Shown one piece after another: positions 1 through 11,999 of a DNA stretch of 64,000 nt. The stretch is from Calliopum simillimum (taxonomy: Eukaryota > Arthropoda > Insecta > Diptera > Lauxaniidae). The stretch is from NCBI GenBank assembly GCA_951812925.1, contig OX638368.1, positions 149,468,492 to 149,532,491 on the forward strand, written 5' to 3'. The notes under the pieces are model-generated. The model was given only the letters and a program-made list of their open reading frames with translations, was not told the origin of the DNA and ran no database searches. Every line of letters starts with the position of its first letter. Position 1 is the first letter of the stretch. The position numbers were made by a program, and so were the translations under genes.

Positions 1-500
1 ATTATTGTTCCTCAGTGTTAACCTTAGCTCCGTATGAAATTTCATACAAATCGATGCAACAGTTTGGCCGCAAAACGTTTTTTTTTTTCAATTTAGAGGC
101 GTGCCACCGTCTACTTTAAAAAAATTAAATGCACTGCTCTTCCTTACAACCTTTCCATCACAAAAATAAATCCAGAAAATATGTTGAGCTAAAGGCATGG
201 AAACAGGGACTGAAGCGATTTCGTTTGCCTGTTTATATTAACATTTGTAAACAACCTGTTTGCACTACTATAGTAACATTGGAACATATAATAACAGGCC
301 TTTCCAAATCGCACAAAGTGTTCTTCAAACCCACTGAAGTTCTTACAAACCAACTGACGTCATTTCAGAATCAACTCAGTTTCTCCCAAACCAAAAAATT
401 GCAATTGGCTCAGGACAAAACTACCCGAATCCATTTCAAAGTTTTTAGAATTTTTTTAAATAATAAATCTGATATTAATTTTTGGAATGCAATTATTTTT
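1..500. other. Intergenic, no gene recognised
   Basis: The stretch is AT-rich and lies downstream (3') of the first protease gene. One 128-codon open frame on the plus strand has no recognisable domain, signal peptide or compositional bias that would support it as a gene. The minus-strand AATAAA-like signals around 500-515 belong to the protease transcript. Confidence 0.5.
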
Positions 501-532
501 TTTATTTATTTATAAAGTTCTGATCTCACACC

Positions 533-1431
533 TTATATGCCAGAGTTGTTGTAAATCCAATCACGGAAATATGTGACACGTGAGAAAGCTGCTGGATAGC
601 CTTTAGTGCAACCAGCTGAAGACCCATAAGAAGTGATTCCAATTTGTTGACCATTATAAACAGCGGGGCCACCGGAGTCGCCATTGCAGGTTGAGGTTCC
701 AGCAGCAGTTGAAATGCAAATAGTACCACTATTGACCGACAGACTGCCGAAAGTTTTGGCACATTCAGCATTGGTGATGACAACAGCCTTAGCATAATTC
801 AAACGGGCAGCAACACCAGATGCTAACGGACAAAAGTTAAAAAAGTAAGAGATTTGCTGTTAAACATAAAAAAAAAAATTACAGTCAGTTGTCTTTCCCC
901 ATCCAGAAATAGTAACAGTATCGCCAGCGTAGTTTGAGTACGAATTTGATCTTGCTGGGAGTGGCACAGGCTGGATATTACTGCTGAGGGATACCGCTGA
1001 GATCTTGATTAATGCGACATCATTTGAAATAATGAGTGGGTTATATGCTGAGTGACGAGTAATTGCAGATGCTGCAAAAGGACGACTAGTACCTCCCGTA
1101 CGGTCAACACTACCCAAGTAAGCTGTTCCTCCAACTGAATTTCTATAAGCGGGAATAAATAATCTTAAGTCGTTAAGTAAATTCACATTACTTACCCATA
1201 GACACAATGAGCAGCAGTCAAAACGACTGTTGATGAAATCAAAGAACCACCACACCATGCACCATTGAGTGAAAGACCAACTTGATAGGGGAACTGACCA
1301 TTTGAAGCTAATTGGCCGCCAATAATGCGACCCTCACCTTCTTCGTTCAGAGGAATGTCCCTGAAAGGAACTGGTGTCTCGAATGCAGAGGCCGTAGCCA
1401 AAGCCAAAATGAAAATTGCGAGGAACTTCAT
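533..1431 (-). CDS. Secreted chymotrypsin-like serine protease, S1A family (copy 1)
   Basis: Probable digestive endopeptidase secreted into the midgut lumen. Exons (minus strand) are 1431-1196, 1142-883 and 822-533, giving 786 nt and 261 residues; both introns (53 and 60 bp) have GT/AG ends. The protein starts [16 protein letters not shown], a typical signal peptide, followed by a short propeptide and the activation site GR-IIGG. The triad is visible as His in LTAAHC, Asp in SNDVALIKI and Ser in CNGDSGGP. Residue 189 (six before the catalytic Ser) is Ser rather than Asp, so chymotrypsin/elastase-like rather than tryptic specificity is expected. Six cysteines fit three standard disulfides. The start was chosen because an upstream in-frame extension lies before the predicted cap site. 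It is closely similar to the gene at 3601-4504. It resembles the fly Jonah/brachyurin-like group, but I do not assign a gene name. Confidence 0.93.
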
Positions 1432-1458
1432 GGTGATCAATTGAAAAGTGTAGACCAA

Positions 1459-1496
1459 ACTACTGAAGCTCAATGGGAATGCAAGCGTTTTTATAG
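1459..1496 (-). promoter_or_regulatory. Core promoter of protease copy 1 (TATA + initiator)
   Basis: On the minus strand TATAAAAA lies at about 1495-1488 and TTCAGTAGTTT at about 1468-1458, roughly 28 bp apart. The initiator contains TCAGT, the arthropod Inr consensus. The transcript would begin about 35 nt before the ATG. The same arrangement is found at all the proteases in this window. Confidence 0.75.
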
Positions 1497-1529
1497 TTGT
1501 AGAAAGAAATTCATTTGACACAAACAATT

Positions 1530-1840
1530 CAAAGCTATCAGCATTATCAATTAAGTTTGTAGGCTTATATAGATAAAAACATAATGGATTTATTTTTTGT
1601 TACTTTGTAATTCTTAAACTTCTTTTGCTATAAAATTTTTGTCTATTTGAATTTTATTTAACGACTGCAAAAGTAAAGGTTTGTGCCTAAAATTTTAATG
1701 CTTGATTTTAAAAATTGCAGTAAGATCCATATTTTATTGAAATTATGGGTCCAAAATTGATTAGTAAGACACACTAGTTCAAAGAGGTGTATTTTTATGA
1801 ATTATATCAAACGAGCTCGGCATATGTTTGTTTTTGTTTT
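1530..1840. other. Upstream intergenic DNA, nothing recognised
   Basis: AT-rich DNA upstream of the first protease; no ORF, RNA gene or repeat structure was recognised. Confidence 0.45.
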
Positions 1841-2560
1841 TATGTCCTACACCCAGGGTATATTCACTTTGTCCTTCCGTTTGTGACGCAGAGAAGGAGG
1901 CGTGGAAGGTATGGAAAAGTGTGTATATATTTGTGATCAGTGTCAGCTTTTTAGTCGATATAGCCATGTTCGTCTGTCTATCCGTCTGGCTGGCTGGCTG
2001 GCTGTCTGTGGAAATATTTTTCACGGGAAAACTAAGTAAGATAATTTGATGGAATGTAGTACACTGCCTCCGATGTCAAAATTAAGCTCAGTTTATTGTA
2101 AATAAGAAAATCGTTCAACGGACACGCCTACCGCCCATACAAAAAATATATTCAAAATGCAATTTTAAGGGTATTTTTCACGACAATGCAGTTATAATAC
2201 ACATAAATACTAAGGAACATCAGTGCAAGCTCTAAGCAAAAACTAGATAAAATCAGACAAGTGGGTGTGGTACTTTTCAAAATACTAAACAGATAGCGAT
2301 TTCCGAGATAATCCAACTAAACTTCACTCAGAATCGAAGAATTATAAATGCAAGCTCTGAGCAGAAACAAGACGAAATCAGACAAGAGCGCGTGGCACCT
2401 CCCATACAAGCAATATGCAAAATGCTATAGTGAAAACGTTTTTTGGGATAATCCAACAAAATGAAACTCAGACACTAAAAACTATAAATGCATGCTCTGA
2501 GAAAAAGCTATGTTTATTTGGACAAGTGGTTCAAAACACTGCACTGCGAAGAAACCGTTT
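1841..2560 (+). repeat. Dispersed repeat (family A) with ~125-140 bp tandem units
   Basis: It starts with TACACCCAGGGTATATTC and a stretch that recurs, inverted, at about 14270-14370. It also contains a (CTGG)n tract near 1988-2006. From 2231 a unit beginning TCTRAGCA is repeated at 2231-2355 (125 bp), 2356-2495 (140 bp) and partly from 2496. Each unit carries a CAAGNGNGYGTGGYAC motif and a GATAATCCAACWAAA motif, and the same unit recurs near 13640-13800. This looks like a non-autonomous mobile element of a type common in flies. No coding capacity was seen. Confidence 0.6.
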
Positions 2561-3530
2561 CGAAACTCCAAATGGCTTAGAAGATATACACGAAAATATT
2601 AATGTTCGCCCGTGTCACTTTTTGTATACACGTACAAAAATATGTATCATCAAATATATGTAAGTATATAGATAGCCATAGCACGTTGATCCTCTGCCAT
2701 AGTTGTTTTTGCTCTAGTAAACCTAGATATTCTTCGTTTTGACTAAGGTGCCTTAGGTTCACCTTCAGGAATCTTTGGATGTACCCGGAAACTATCAATT
2801 GAGGCTTGTATATGATGCCTATGATTCCTTCATGAGAAATTCGGATAACTTTGGGCTTCACAGCAAACACTCAGTTAAGGCTTATTGAGAGTTTGCTTTT
2901 GATATTTTATACTGTTATTATGTTTTTGACCATAGATTAGTATAAATTAAAGTTACAATAAAATGTGGATGATTTCAAAACTCAAACGTGTATTACATAA
3001 AATGTCCCATTTCAAAGTAAGCCTTTTTTTAGAAAAAAGCTTGGATAAACTTTCGCTCGAAATATTTTTCGAGGCAAAAAGCATTGTTTAGGCTGATATG
3101 AAAGGCATTACAAGTTGTATCATCAGGATCAATAAAAAAAACCATAGCTCGATAAATATCAATTGTAAAAGTCCAAGAAAAACGTCGATTTATAAGTATC
3201 TAGCAACTACTTATGAAATATATATTATTTGGTCTCGTCAGAAATTGGTTATCTTGGCAAATAATTCCTAAGTTATATTATTTAATGCAAATAATTCTCA
3301 AATGATAAAATTTATTACAAGGAAATTACTAAATTTTTAACTTCGGCAGTGATTTGCTGTATAAAAATTAAGTAAAGTACTTTATGACTATAGGGAACAC
3401 CCATGTAGGTTTAAGGTCTTAGGTTCTTATCTTTAAAACCAGCTAAGTATGCATATTATGGGTTTATTTCTATATTGCTGCTAACTTTTGATTTATTGGA
3501 AATGTCTGCTGCGACAAATACATTTCATTA
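2561..3530. other. Intergenic DNA between the head-to-head protease pair
   Basis: No credible ORF, RNA gene or mobile element was recognised. The last ~100 bp lead into the promoter of the plus-strand protease. Confidence 0.45.
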
Positions 3531-3536
3531 TTTTAC

Positions 3537-3573
3537 TATAAAAACGCTGATATTTTCATCGAACTTCAGTAGT
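3537..3573 (+). promoter_or_regulatory. Core promoter of protease copy 2 (TATA + initiator)
   Basis: TATAAAAA begins at 3537 and TCAGTAGT at 3566, 29 bp apart. The sequence between TATA and ATG is recognisably the same as at copy 1, so the promoter was copied with the gene. Confidence 0.75.
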
Positions 3574-3600
3574 TTATTCTACAATTTTGAATTGATCGCT

Positions 3601-4504
3601 ATGAAGTTCCTCGCAGTTTTCATTTTGGCTTTGGCTACGGCCTCTGCATTCGAGACACCAGTTCTTTTCAGGGACATTCCTTTGAACGAAGAAGGTGAGG
3701 GTCGCATTATTGGTGGCCAATTAGCTTCAAATGGTCAGTTCCCCTACCAAGTTGGTCTTTCGCTCAATGGTGCATGGTGCGGTGGTTCTTTGATTTCATC
3801 AACAGTCGTTTTGACTGCTGCTCATTGTGTCTATGGGTAAGTCATGTGAATTTACTTAACAATTAATTTTACACATTCCCCCTCTATTAGAAATTCAGTT
3901 GGAGGAACAGCTTACTTGGGTAGTGTTGACCGTACGGGAGGTACTAGCCGTCCTTTTGCAGCATCTGCAATTACTCGTCACTCATCATATAATCCATTCA
4001 CAATTGCCAATGATATCGCATTGATCAAGATTTCAGCTGTGTCTCTCAGCAGTAATATCCAGCCTGTGCCACTTCCAGCTAGATCTAATTCATACTCAAC
4101 CTATGCTGGTGATACTGTTACTATTTCTGGATGGGGAAAGACATCTGATAGTAAGTTTCAAATCATATAACTCATGTTTTTTACTTATGTTTGTCTTTTA
4201 ATTTTGTCCGTTAGCATCTGGTGTTGCTTCCCGTTTGAATTATGCTAAGGCTGTTGTCATCACTAATTCTGTTTGTGCTAATACTTATGGCAATGTTGTT
4301 GTTAATAGTGGTACTATTTGCATTTCAACCGCTGCTGGAACCTCAACCTGCAATGGTGACTCTGGTGGCCCCGCTGTTTATAATGGCCAACAAATTGGTA
4401 TCACTTCTTATGGATCTTCAGCTGGTTGCACTAAGGGCTATCCAGCAGCTTTCTCACGTGTCACCTATTTCCGTGATTGGATTTACAATAACTCTGGCAT
4501 ATAA
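3601..4504 (+). CDS. Secreted chymotrypsin-like serine protease, S1A family (copy 2)
   Basis: Exons are 3601-3836, 3891-4150 and 4215-4504, giving 786 nt and 261 residues with introns of 54 and 64 bp at the same positions and phases as copy 1. It has a signal peptide ([16 protein letters not shown]), activation site GR-IIGG, His in LTAAHC, Asp in ANDIALIKI and Ser in CNGDSGGP. Residue 189 is Ser and the 226 region reads YPAAF, suggesting an uncharged S1 pocket. The start ATG lies 35 nt after the predicted cap site; a longer in-frame N-terminus would begin upstream of the TATA box and is rejected. AATAAA at about 4536 is the likely polyadenylation signal. Exon 1 of the two copies differs at only a few residues, which implies a recent inverted duplication or gene conversion. 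It likely has the same digestive role. Confidence 0.94.
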
Positions 4505-4549
4505 AGTGTGAAATCAGAGCTTTATGTAAATATATAAATAAAAAAAAAT

Positions 4550-7130
4550 GCATTCTTTAAAAGATATATGCTTAAAACCGTTTCAATTCATTAATGCATT
4601 AGATCAAATGCCAAATTGTAGAGTTGGAAAAAAAATTATATAGAAATCGATTTATTTCTTTAGCCTTGATTGAATTGTCATTTAACTGATTGTAGTATTG
4701 CTTAGTTTGTATTCAGGAGTAGGTATGGGGATGGGAGAAAACTTAAAGTTTTTTTTATTTGTTTTTTTTTTTTTTTCTTTTAAATGAATTCATTTTTGAG
4801 GTAGAAACTTTTCTTTTGCCTTTTTTTTATTTTTGAGTTTGTTATTGTTGAACCCAAAAACTAATGATAAATCTATCTTATTTCAACATTGTAAAAACAA
4901 ATGAGCTTTCTTTGCATAACGGACCAAGATTCGACTTGACATCTCCGATTTTTTTGAAAATTGGTGGAATTATTTTGGAGAATATTTTATTTCATTAAAA
5001 CAAAGCTTTGGATAAAGGGGTCAAAAAGACCCACAAAATAGGAATATAATGGGCTAAGATGTTCTAGAAAACTGTTCCTTGCTTGATTTCATGTTGACCC
5101 TCTGGAACATACTAACCAATTACATGTATTAAGTATTTTTATTAATTCTAAGATTTCACCTAAACCATATCACAACAAAACTTAGTGAAATCAAAAGAAA
5201 TATCCAATTCAACTGTGGTTGACAGCTCAGTGAGCAATTGGAGGAACTGTGCAGATAATCTTGTCTTCTTGCTACCAAGCACCTCGACTTCAGGTAAACT
5301 ATGCCGATTTCATGTCTATTTCTTTCGCAATTTCAGTAGGGGAAGGGTACCGCAAGCGGGCAGGGTCTGGGTGTGGGCACCCCGCCGTAACTTTTGACAG
5401 AAAACAAATGCGGCTGTTCTGACAAATGTTAAGCGCGTGTAATAACAGCGTGAAGTTTTTGTGCATTTACCGGAGCAAACAGACGCTTGATGCTGCGAAG
5501 AAAATAATTTTTGAATGAGAAAAAGTCAACACAAAAGTATTTTTCAATAATTTTCCAAGTGCGGTAAATCGAAGTGAATCAATCGAAAAGCTGAGTGCAA
5601 TCTATATTTATGTCAATATGTAGTAAATTTATTGTATTTTGTGACTCAAGACCGAATGCAACCAAAATGATCACACAACACAATTTGTTAATTGCTTTTC
5701 AAAGTGGCTATCAAAGTCGAGTATGGGTCCCGAAGTGGTCCGGGTATGAGCATCCCTCTTTTTTTATTTAAAGCGTGTGTTTTACTGAAATATCATCGTG
5801 GATGCCAACGTTACTAATCTAAATGGTATTCTTATGCCATTTTACGCTTTTTTAGTCGAAAGAAAAGATCCAATAGGCTCTTTAAAGATATCGTAGAAAA
5901 AAAGTTATTTTAATTAAGTGTGGGTGTTGAGGTGGTATAATACTTTGCAAAAAATCTCGGTATTGAGTTTCCAGCCAGTGGCGGGCATAGATTGGTACAA
6001 GAAAATCTTGCTTGGCAAAAGAGCAATGTCAACAAGGGCCAGAGATTACGTCACCTAGCTGCATAATTTGCAAAAAAAATGATCTGCCACCAGCCAAAGA
6101 TAATCAAGTCTGTTTGTTTGATATAATTTTTCCAACTGATGAAATCAATTTACTTTCTTCACTAATAGTTAGCTAAGGTCCTTAGCTTTCTATTGACTTT
6201 TATATGTCAGCATAATATACATTTGGTCAAAAGTTATAAGACGAAAACAAGAAAAATAATAAATATAAAAAATGACGTATTTTGGGAAACTCAATTTAAA
6301 TTTTTTTTTTTCTTCAGTGTAAACAATATATATAAAAAAAATAATAATTTTTGCTAGTTTTTATTTTAAAGCCTGTTTCAAGACAAATCATTTGACACTA
6401 TAAAATTGAGAATTGGATAAATGCAACTAAAGTTATAGCTCTCAAAGAAAACTTACCCAAAAATTTCAAAGTCCCATATCCCCGCCATTTTTGTAAATTT
6501 TTAAAAAATATTTGGTAGTAATTTTTCTCACTATGCTACTATTGCTTATTCTAATTTTTAGGCAAATCGGGTGACATCAAAAAAATCTTGGCCGTTTTGA
6601 AATGGTTAACACCAATGGCATTATATTCTCAAAAATATAAAAATAACATTGGTAGTACGTTAAATTTAATTTCTGTAGAAAAACCATGTCTAAGTCAAAA
6701 GAGTTGATTGGAAGGTTCAAAACATTAATATTTTTTTATTTTTTAGTGAAATTTGGAGAGCATCATTCATAGTACACATAAAATGGTATTGTTTTGTATA
6801 ATGTCCCGCGAAAAAAAGAAAGTTAATTTTTTTGTCAGTCTAATATCTACAGACATACCTTAGGAAAATTAGCTGCTAGAGTTTAGGAAAAGATTGTACT
6901 TATTTTTATCACAAAAGGCTGCCGGTAAGTTTGGTGCTGTTCAGATCACTACTCTATTTGAAAACTTCTTAATAAAGCAAATTGCTGTAGATTCTATTAC
7001 GGATTGTTCTTAATTTTCCTTAGTAATAGATTCCTCATTATTGTACATGTCATACAAAACAGAAGTACTGCTGCTGTAGTAGTAAAAGCGCTGAGCATAG
7101 CCAAGGCTAAGCAAAAAAAAAAAAAAAATC
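4550..7130. other. Long intergenic stretch, no gene recognised
   Basis: AT-rich DNA with homopolymer runs. Short ORFs such as the one at 5185-5397 have no recognisable features. A slightly GC-richer patch lies near 5340-5400, but I can assign no function to it. Confidence 0.45.
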
Positions 7131-7137
7131 AGTATTA

Positions 7138-10100
7138 GGGGAACTGATGCTATTGTGGCATAGTTTTTCATTGTGGTATGGTCGCATATCTCCGATTTGG
7201 GAAAGAACCTGCGAACGTCACTGCTTTTATCCTATCGGAAAACATGAAAAACCAGAGATGTGTTGCTGTCATGGACCAAACAAAATTTTTCCGATGTCAG
7301 TTGAACGAAACGTAAATCGCGTGTGGTTTTTTTTTTCCGGATTTTTTGCAAAAAACTTTTGCTAAGAAAAAGTTGCTTTTTGGTGAAGTTCAATTTATAT
7401 TCAATTAAGGCAAGTGAAAAATATTGCGATGCAAGTGTTTAACTATGTAAATTCACAAAGTTTCCAATTTAATTTTTACAATTTTGTAATTTCTAAAAAT
7501 TCGCCAGTGTGGTATAGTCGGGCTTCGCTAATGTGGTATATGAATATTTCTTGTTATTCTTAACATTATTCGATTGCTGTTTATTTTTTTATAAAAACTA
7601 TGAGTTTGAGAACCAATGTAGATGTTATTATGAACTTATTTCATACATTTCAAACTTTATATTTGTATATATGTACCTACCACATTACCAGTCCACTTTA
7701 CAAGTACTGATCAGTATATATACCACATTTTGCCACCATATATAGGAGCATTCCAGTGAAAATGGTATTTTTTAGCAGATGTTTCAGATTTATTTTTCAA
7801 ATGCTTTAATGGATCGAATATATTCTAGTGGGATTAAACTTTACTTTCCAAATTGATTTCATACTAAAATCTTGGTATTAGGCTCAATTTTTAACAGTTA
7901 AAGAAAGTGCCAAAGTTTTTTTTTTACTAGGTATATTTTTGATCATATTCATCATTGTTTTTCTATTAAACCATGATGAGTTACGTTACAACTTATATCT
8001 GTCGTTCAAAGTCATAGACTAGTGTATTGATAAAAAGCATTTGCAAAACATCTAGTATATAATACCGCAACAAACAAAACAGTTATGGGTGTCCCGTACA
8101 AACGCACAAATCGATGTAATTAGTTTTCTGTCTACACACATAATGGTTTAATTTTATTAACATTTTATTTAAAGCTAGTCACTCGGGTACTCTTAAAAAG
8201 TGCAGTAATTTTCGGATTTTATTTTGCCTAAAGTATAATAATTATAATCTATTACTTGCCCCGTACAAACACAATATTTATTTTATTAAGATTTCTTTTA
8301 ATTTTTTTCTAATATTGTTGAGAAAACTCTTGAAAAATTATCGATATGGGTACGGTCACCGTTGGTTACTGCTTTGCTATGAACTATAAGTCTCAGGGGG
8401 CTTTATTATGTATATGCACTTAAGAAATTCTGACTTTTAATTATATGAGATATGAGCAAAACTGCTATAAATAAAATGAAATGGTGTTCATATAGGGCCG
8501 TTCAAGTATAACGTAAGCATATTTATGTGGGGAGTGGTTCAAGATTTGCTTATTGTTGCTTATACAGGAGGATAGGTTGATAAAATTCTTACGTAAGACA
8601 AAAAATATTTAAATTAAAGTCTAACTTTAGCCCTTAAAATTGATTTAAAGTGTCAAGGATTTTTTCAATTTCCGTTTGACCGCTATTGCTTAAATTATAA
8701 AAATAATTTAGTTCCTGAATTCTTGTTCGTATTTCAAAATCTGCTTACGTCTAATCATAAAAGAGGGGTTCGTGTTCACGATTTGTTAAGTTTTTCTTAT
8801 ATCATTGAAAATCTGCTTACGAAATGCTTAAACAGCATCTATGTAACTTATGAACACATCCTAAAGGCGTGGTTCACGGAGTCGGTGGTAATGTGAAACG
8901 ACTTGTAAGTCAAAAAGGTCGAAGTCAAAAAGAAGGTGCCGTAGTCAAACGCAAAAGATTTCGCGACACTAGCAGCCACTTTAGTACCCTCTAATGGAAT
9001 TTTTTTCATTTCTGAATCAGATATAGCTTAAAAAATTAAAAGTGTTCATCCATGAGCCTATCCCAGGAATAGCAAAAGTTCATTAAATTTCAGTTAATGG
9101 CCATCAAGTAACATGCAAAAAACACGCTTGTGGTAATCATAGTGTTATATTTTCATTTAGAAAATGATTTAAAACTAACTAAATATACATGAGTAAAATT
9201 TTTTCAACTGAGCCACCTAAAACGGACTTTTCGAAATGAAAATTTTTTTCTCCTTGTCGTGTACGTTTAAGGATCAGAAATTTTTTGGCGTTTAAATTTT
9301 TTCAAAATTTTAATTTTTGAATGTGTTGCGTACAGTAGAACTTTCGTGAGTTGTTTTCTTGCATTTGCTATTGCTCAGTAAATACTTAATGGAATTGAAA
9401 AATTTTTTTCTCGGTATATCCGTAAATGATACGCGCACAAAATTTAATGGCGTCAAAATTTTTTAATTTTTTTTACTAATCAAAAATGCATTTTGAAATA
9501 TGCAATTGCAAGCTAACTGAACTTCTCATATGCTTTGAAAACAAAAACAACAAGGGTATGATAGGACAAACATTCATTTATTTATCTACAAAAAAAAATT
9601 TTTGTGCAAACCATTACTGACAATGTTATGAATATTTGTTTAATGGCGCGCAGAAATTTTTTATATAGAATATGATACCTGAGTGCAACAAATTGAGAGA
9701 AAACAATTTTTAATGTGATCTCTATAATTGTTTTGGCGCCCAATTTTCTCCATCAGGTATATGATCCGTGCTGCCTTTGCTTTAAAATTCAAAAAGCGCT
9801 ATTTTTAAACATATGGTGCATATCCAGGAGGTAGTTTATTTGACTTTTGTAACCGCCAACGGATAGCCATTATCTTCCTTATTATATCTTACCTTTTAAC
9901 TTTTCCAATCAAATCATTACTTTCCTATACTGCTCCTATACCACATTACCTCCCAACTTATTGAAAACAGCTTTTTTGACTTTTTTCAGATTTTGCTCGA
10001 TAACTTTTTTTAATGAAATTGCACACATATTATTAAAATATATTCTGTAGCCAATACTTCAATGATTAGCATAAAAAAAATTGACTGAAATTGATTTAAC

Positions 10101-10156
10101 GGTTCACTTTCAAATTCCACCTATACATTACCTATACCACAATAGCATCAGTTCCC
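7138..10156. mobile_element. 3-kb terminal-inverted-repeat element without transposase
   Basis: The left end GGGAACTGATGCTATTGTGG (from 7139) is mirrored at the right end, where the reverse complement of 10132-10156 gives the same 20 bases followed by TATAG. That makes about 25 bp of terminal inverted repeat with one mismatch. TTA lies immediately outside both ends and may be the target duplication. A subterminal motif GTGGTATA or its complement TATACCAC recurs at about 7172, 7508, 7533, 7678, 7719 and 9939 as well as in the termini. This is the pattern of transposase-binding sites. No transposase-like frame is present, so the copy is non-autonomous. The superfamily is not assigned. Confidence 0.65.
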
Positions 10157-10539
10157 TTATCATTACTTTGGGGTTAATGTAGATTACTACTGCACAAGCA
10201 ATTGAAACTATCAATGGTTATCTATTTGAAAGTGTGCAAAGGTTTTTGGCGTTTATTGCTAATTTTATCATATGATATAATTTTCAGTTCATTTCTAAAG
10301 TAAATAAGTATAATAAATGTCGAGGACTTTTCTTATTGATCTACTTAATGAACTTTATGACTGTGCATTAGCATTTGATTTATTTGTTGGAAATAATTGA
10401 TAAGCATATCCCACAATTAACGAACTGAATGCAATGTCATAATGCACTTGAACGCATTGTGTCGAAATCAAACCATGTTATGTGTAAAAAACTACTGTTT
10501 GAGTATCAAGTATTTTAGTGTGAGGAATTTTACCACTTT

Positions 10540-11990
10540 ATAATCTTGGTTATTATTATATGTATATTAGACCTATCGTTAAAATTGAAAATGAAAAAAC
10601 TCTTGCTCCCAGGGGATAAAAAGTTTCTTATTGGTGTAATAATCAAGCATACAAATTTTGGTTCTGATCGGAAAATATTTGACCGTGCCGCAAGGCCGTT
10701 GAAGGTCAGAAAAACGCTATTTATATGGAAAAATGGGGCCTTAATCGCAAGAATCAGTCCTATCTTTGAAACTATTTGAGATAAGTGAATGAGATTTGGT
10801 ATGTGTGTGAACAATGCTTAAGTTATTTGCATCCAATAAAAAAATAGGCGATGCCACGCCCCCTCGACCCGAAATTCTTGTATCTCTGGGAATATTGGAC
10901 TCAGGGGAATGAGACTCGGTACATATGTAATTGGCACTGGGAAGAAAATTTTAAATAAGAAATGAGCGGGGTCACGCCCCCTCCTTAAAAAAAAAAATCA
11001 AATTTGTCATATTTCTGAAACTATTTGACACATATGAAGAAGATTTGATTTCAGGTAAAGTGAAGTGAACAGGATATGGCACTGTAAAAATGTTAAAGCA
11101 ATTTAAGGTACTTAGTTGATATAGAAGCTGTATTTTTTTCTGTTCTTATTTTGGTTTTCTAAGTATAGATACCATACAAAATAATTTTGGTCCCGATCGG
11201 AACATATTTGACCATGCCACCAGGCCGTTAAAGGTCGGAAAAACCCTATTTATATGAAAACAAGGAAACAATCAATCCCATCTCTGGAAATATTTAACAT
11301 AGGAGGATAAGATTTAGTACATATATGAATAATACTTGAGTAAATAGTTTTCAATAAAAAAATGGGCAGTGCCACGCCCCCTCCAACCGAAATTTGTCGT
11401 ATCTCTGAAAATGTTTGACTCGGGTAAATGAGGTTTTGTATGTACATGTATTCCTATCGGGACCAAATTTTTTTTGCATGGTGCTTATACTTAGGGAACT
11501 AAAATAAGAACAGAAAAAATTACTGCTTCTATATCAACTAAGTACCTTAAATTGCTTAAACATTTTTACATATCCTGTTCACTTCACTTTACCTGAAATC
11601 AAATCTTCTTCATATGTGTCAAATAGTTTCAGAGATATGACAAGTTTGATTTTTTAGAAGGAGGGGCGTGGCATCGCCCATTTTTTTATTGGATGCAAGT
11701 AACTGAAGCATTGTTCACACACATACCAAATCTCATTCACTTATCTCAAAAAGTTTCAAAGATAGGACTGATTCTTGCGATTAAGGCCCCATTTTTCCAT
11801 ATAAATAGCATTTTTCCGACCTTCAACGGCCTTGCGGCACGGTCAAATATTTTCCAATCAGAACCAAAATTTGTATGCTTGATACTTACACTAATAGGTA
11901 ACTTTTTAGCCCCTGGGGGCAAGGTGTTTTTCATTTCTAATTTTTCCCATACTACTAATGATAGGTCTAATGTATATACATAGGTAATTA
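10540..11990. repeat. Large inverted repeat (fold-back element), GTGCCACGCC type
   Basis: The left arm (about 10540-11200) reads as the reverse complement of the right arm (about 11455-11990) with modest divergence; the loop is about 250 bp. Landmarks in both arms are ATTAGACCTATC near the outer ends, CCCAGGGG, GACCGTGCCGCAAGGCCGTT and the inner segment AATTTAAGGTACTTAGTTGA. The left arm has an extra segment of about 125 bp (10855-11000) containing a second CACGCCCCCTC motif. The loop contains a diverged third copy of the GGCCGTTRAAGGTC segment. Matching ORFs appear in both arms only because the arms are copies. A non-autonomous transposon is likely. Confidence 0.75.
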
Positions 11991-11999
11991 TTAAGCATG

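Noticed and set aside
526..795. Alternative frame overlapping exon 3 of protease copy 1 (similar shadows at 4242, 23471 and 39975)
   Set aside because: Another frame of conserved protease exon sequence; similarity among the shadows follows from the protease homology.
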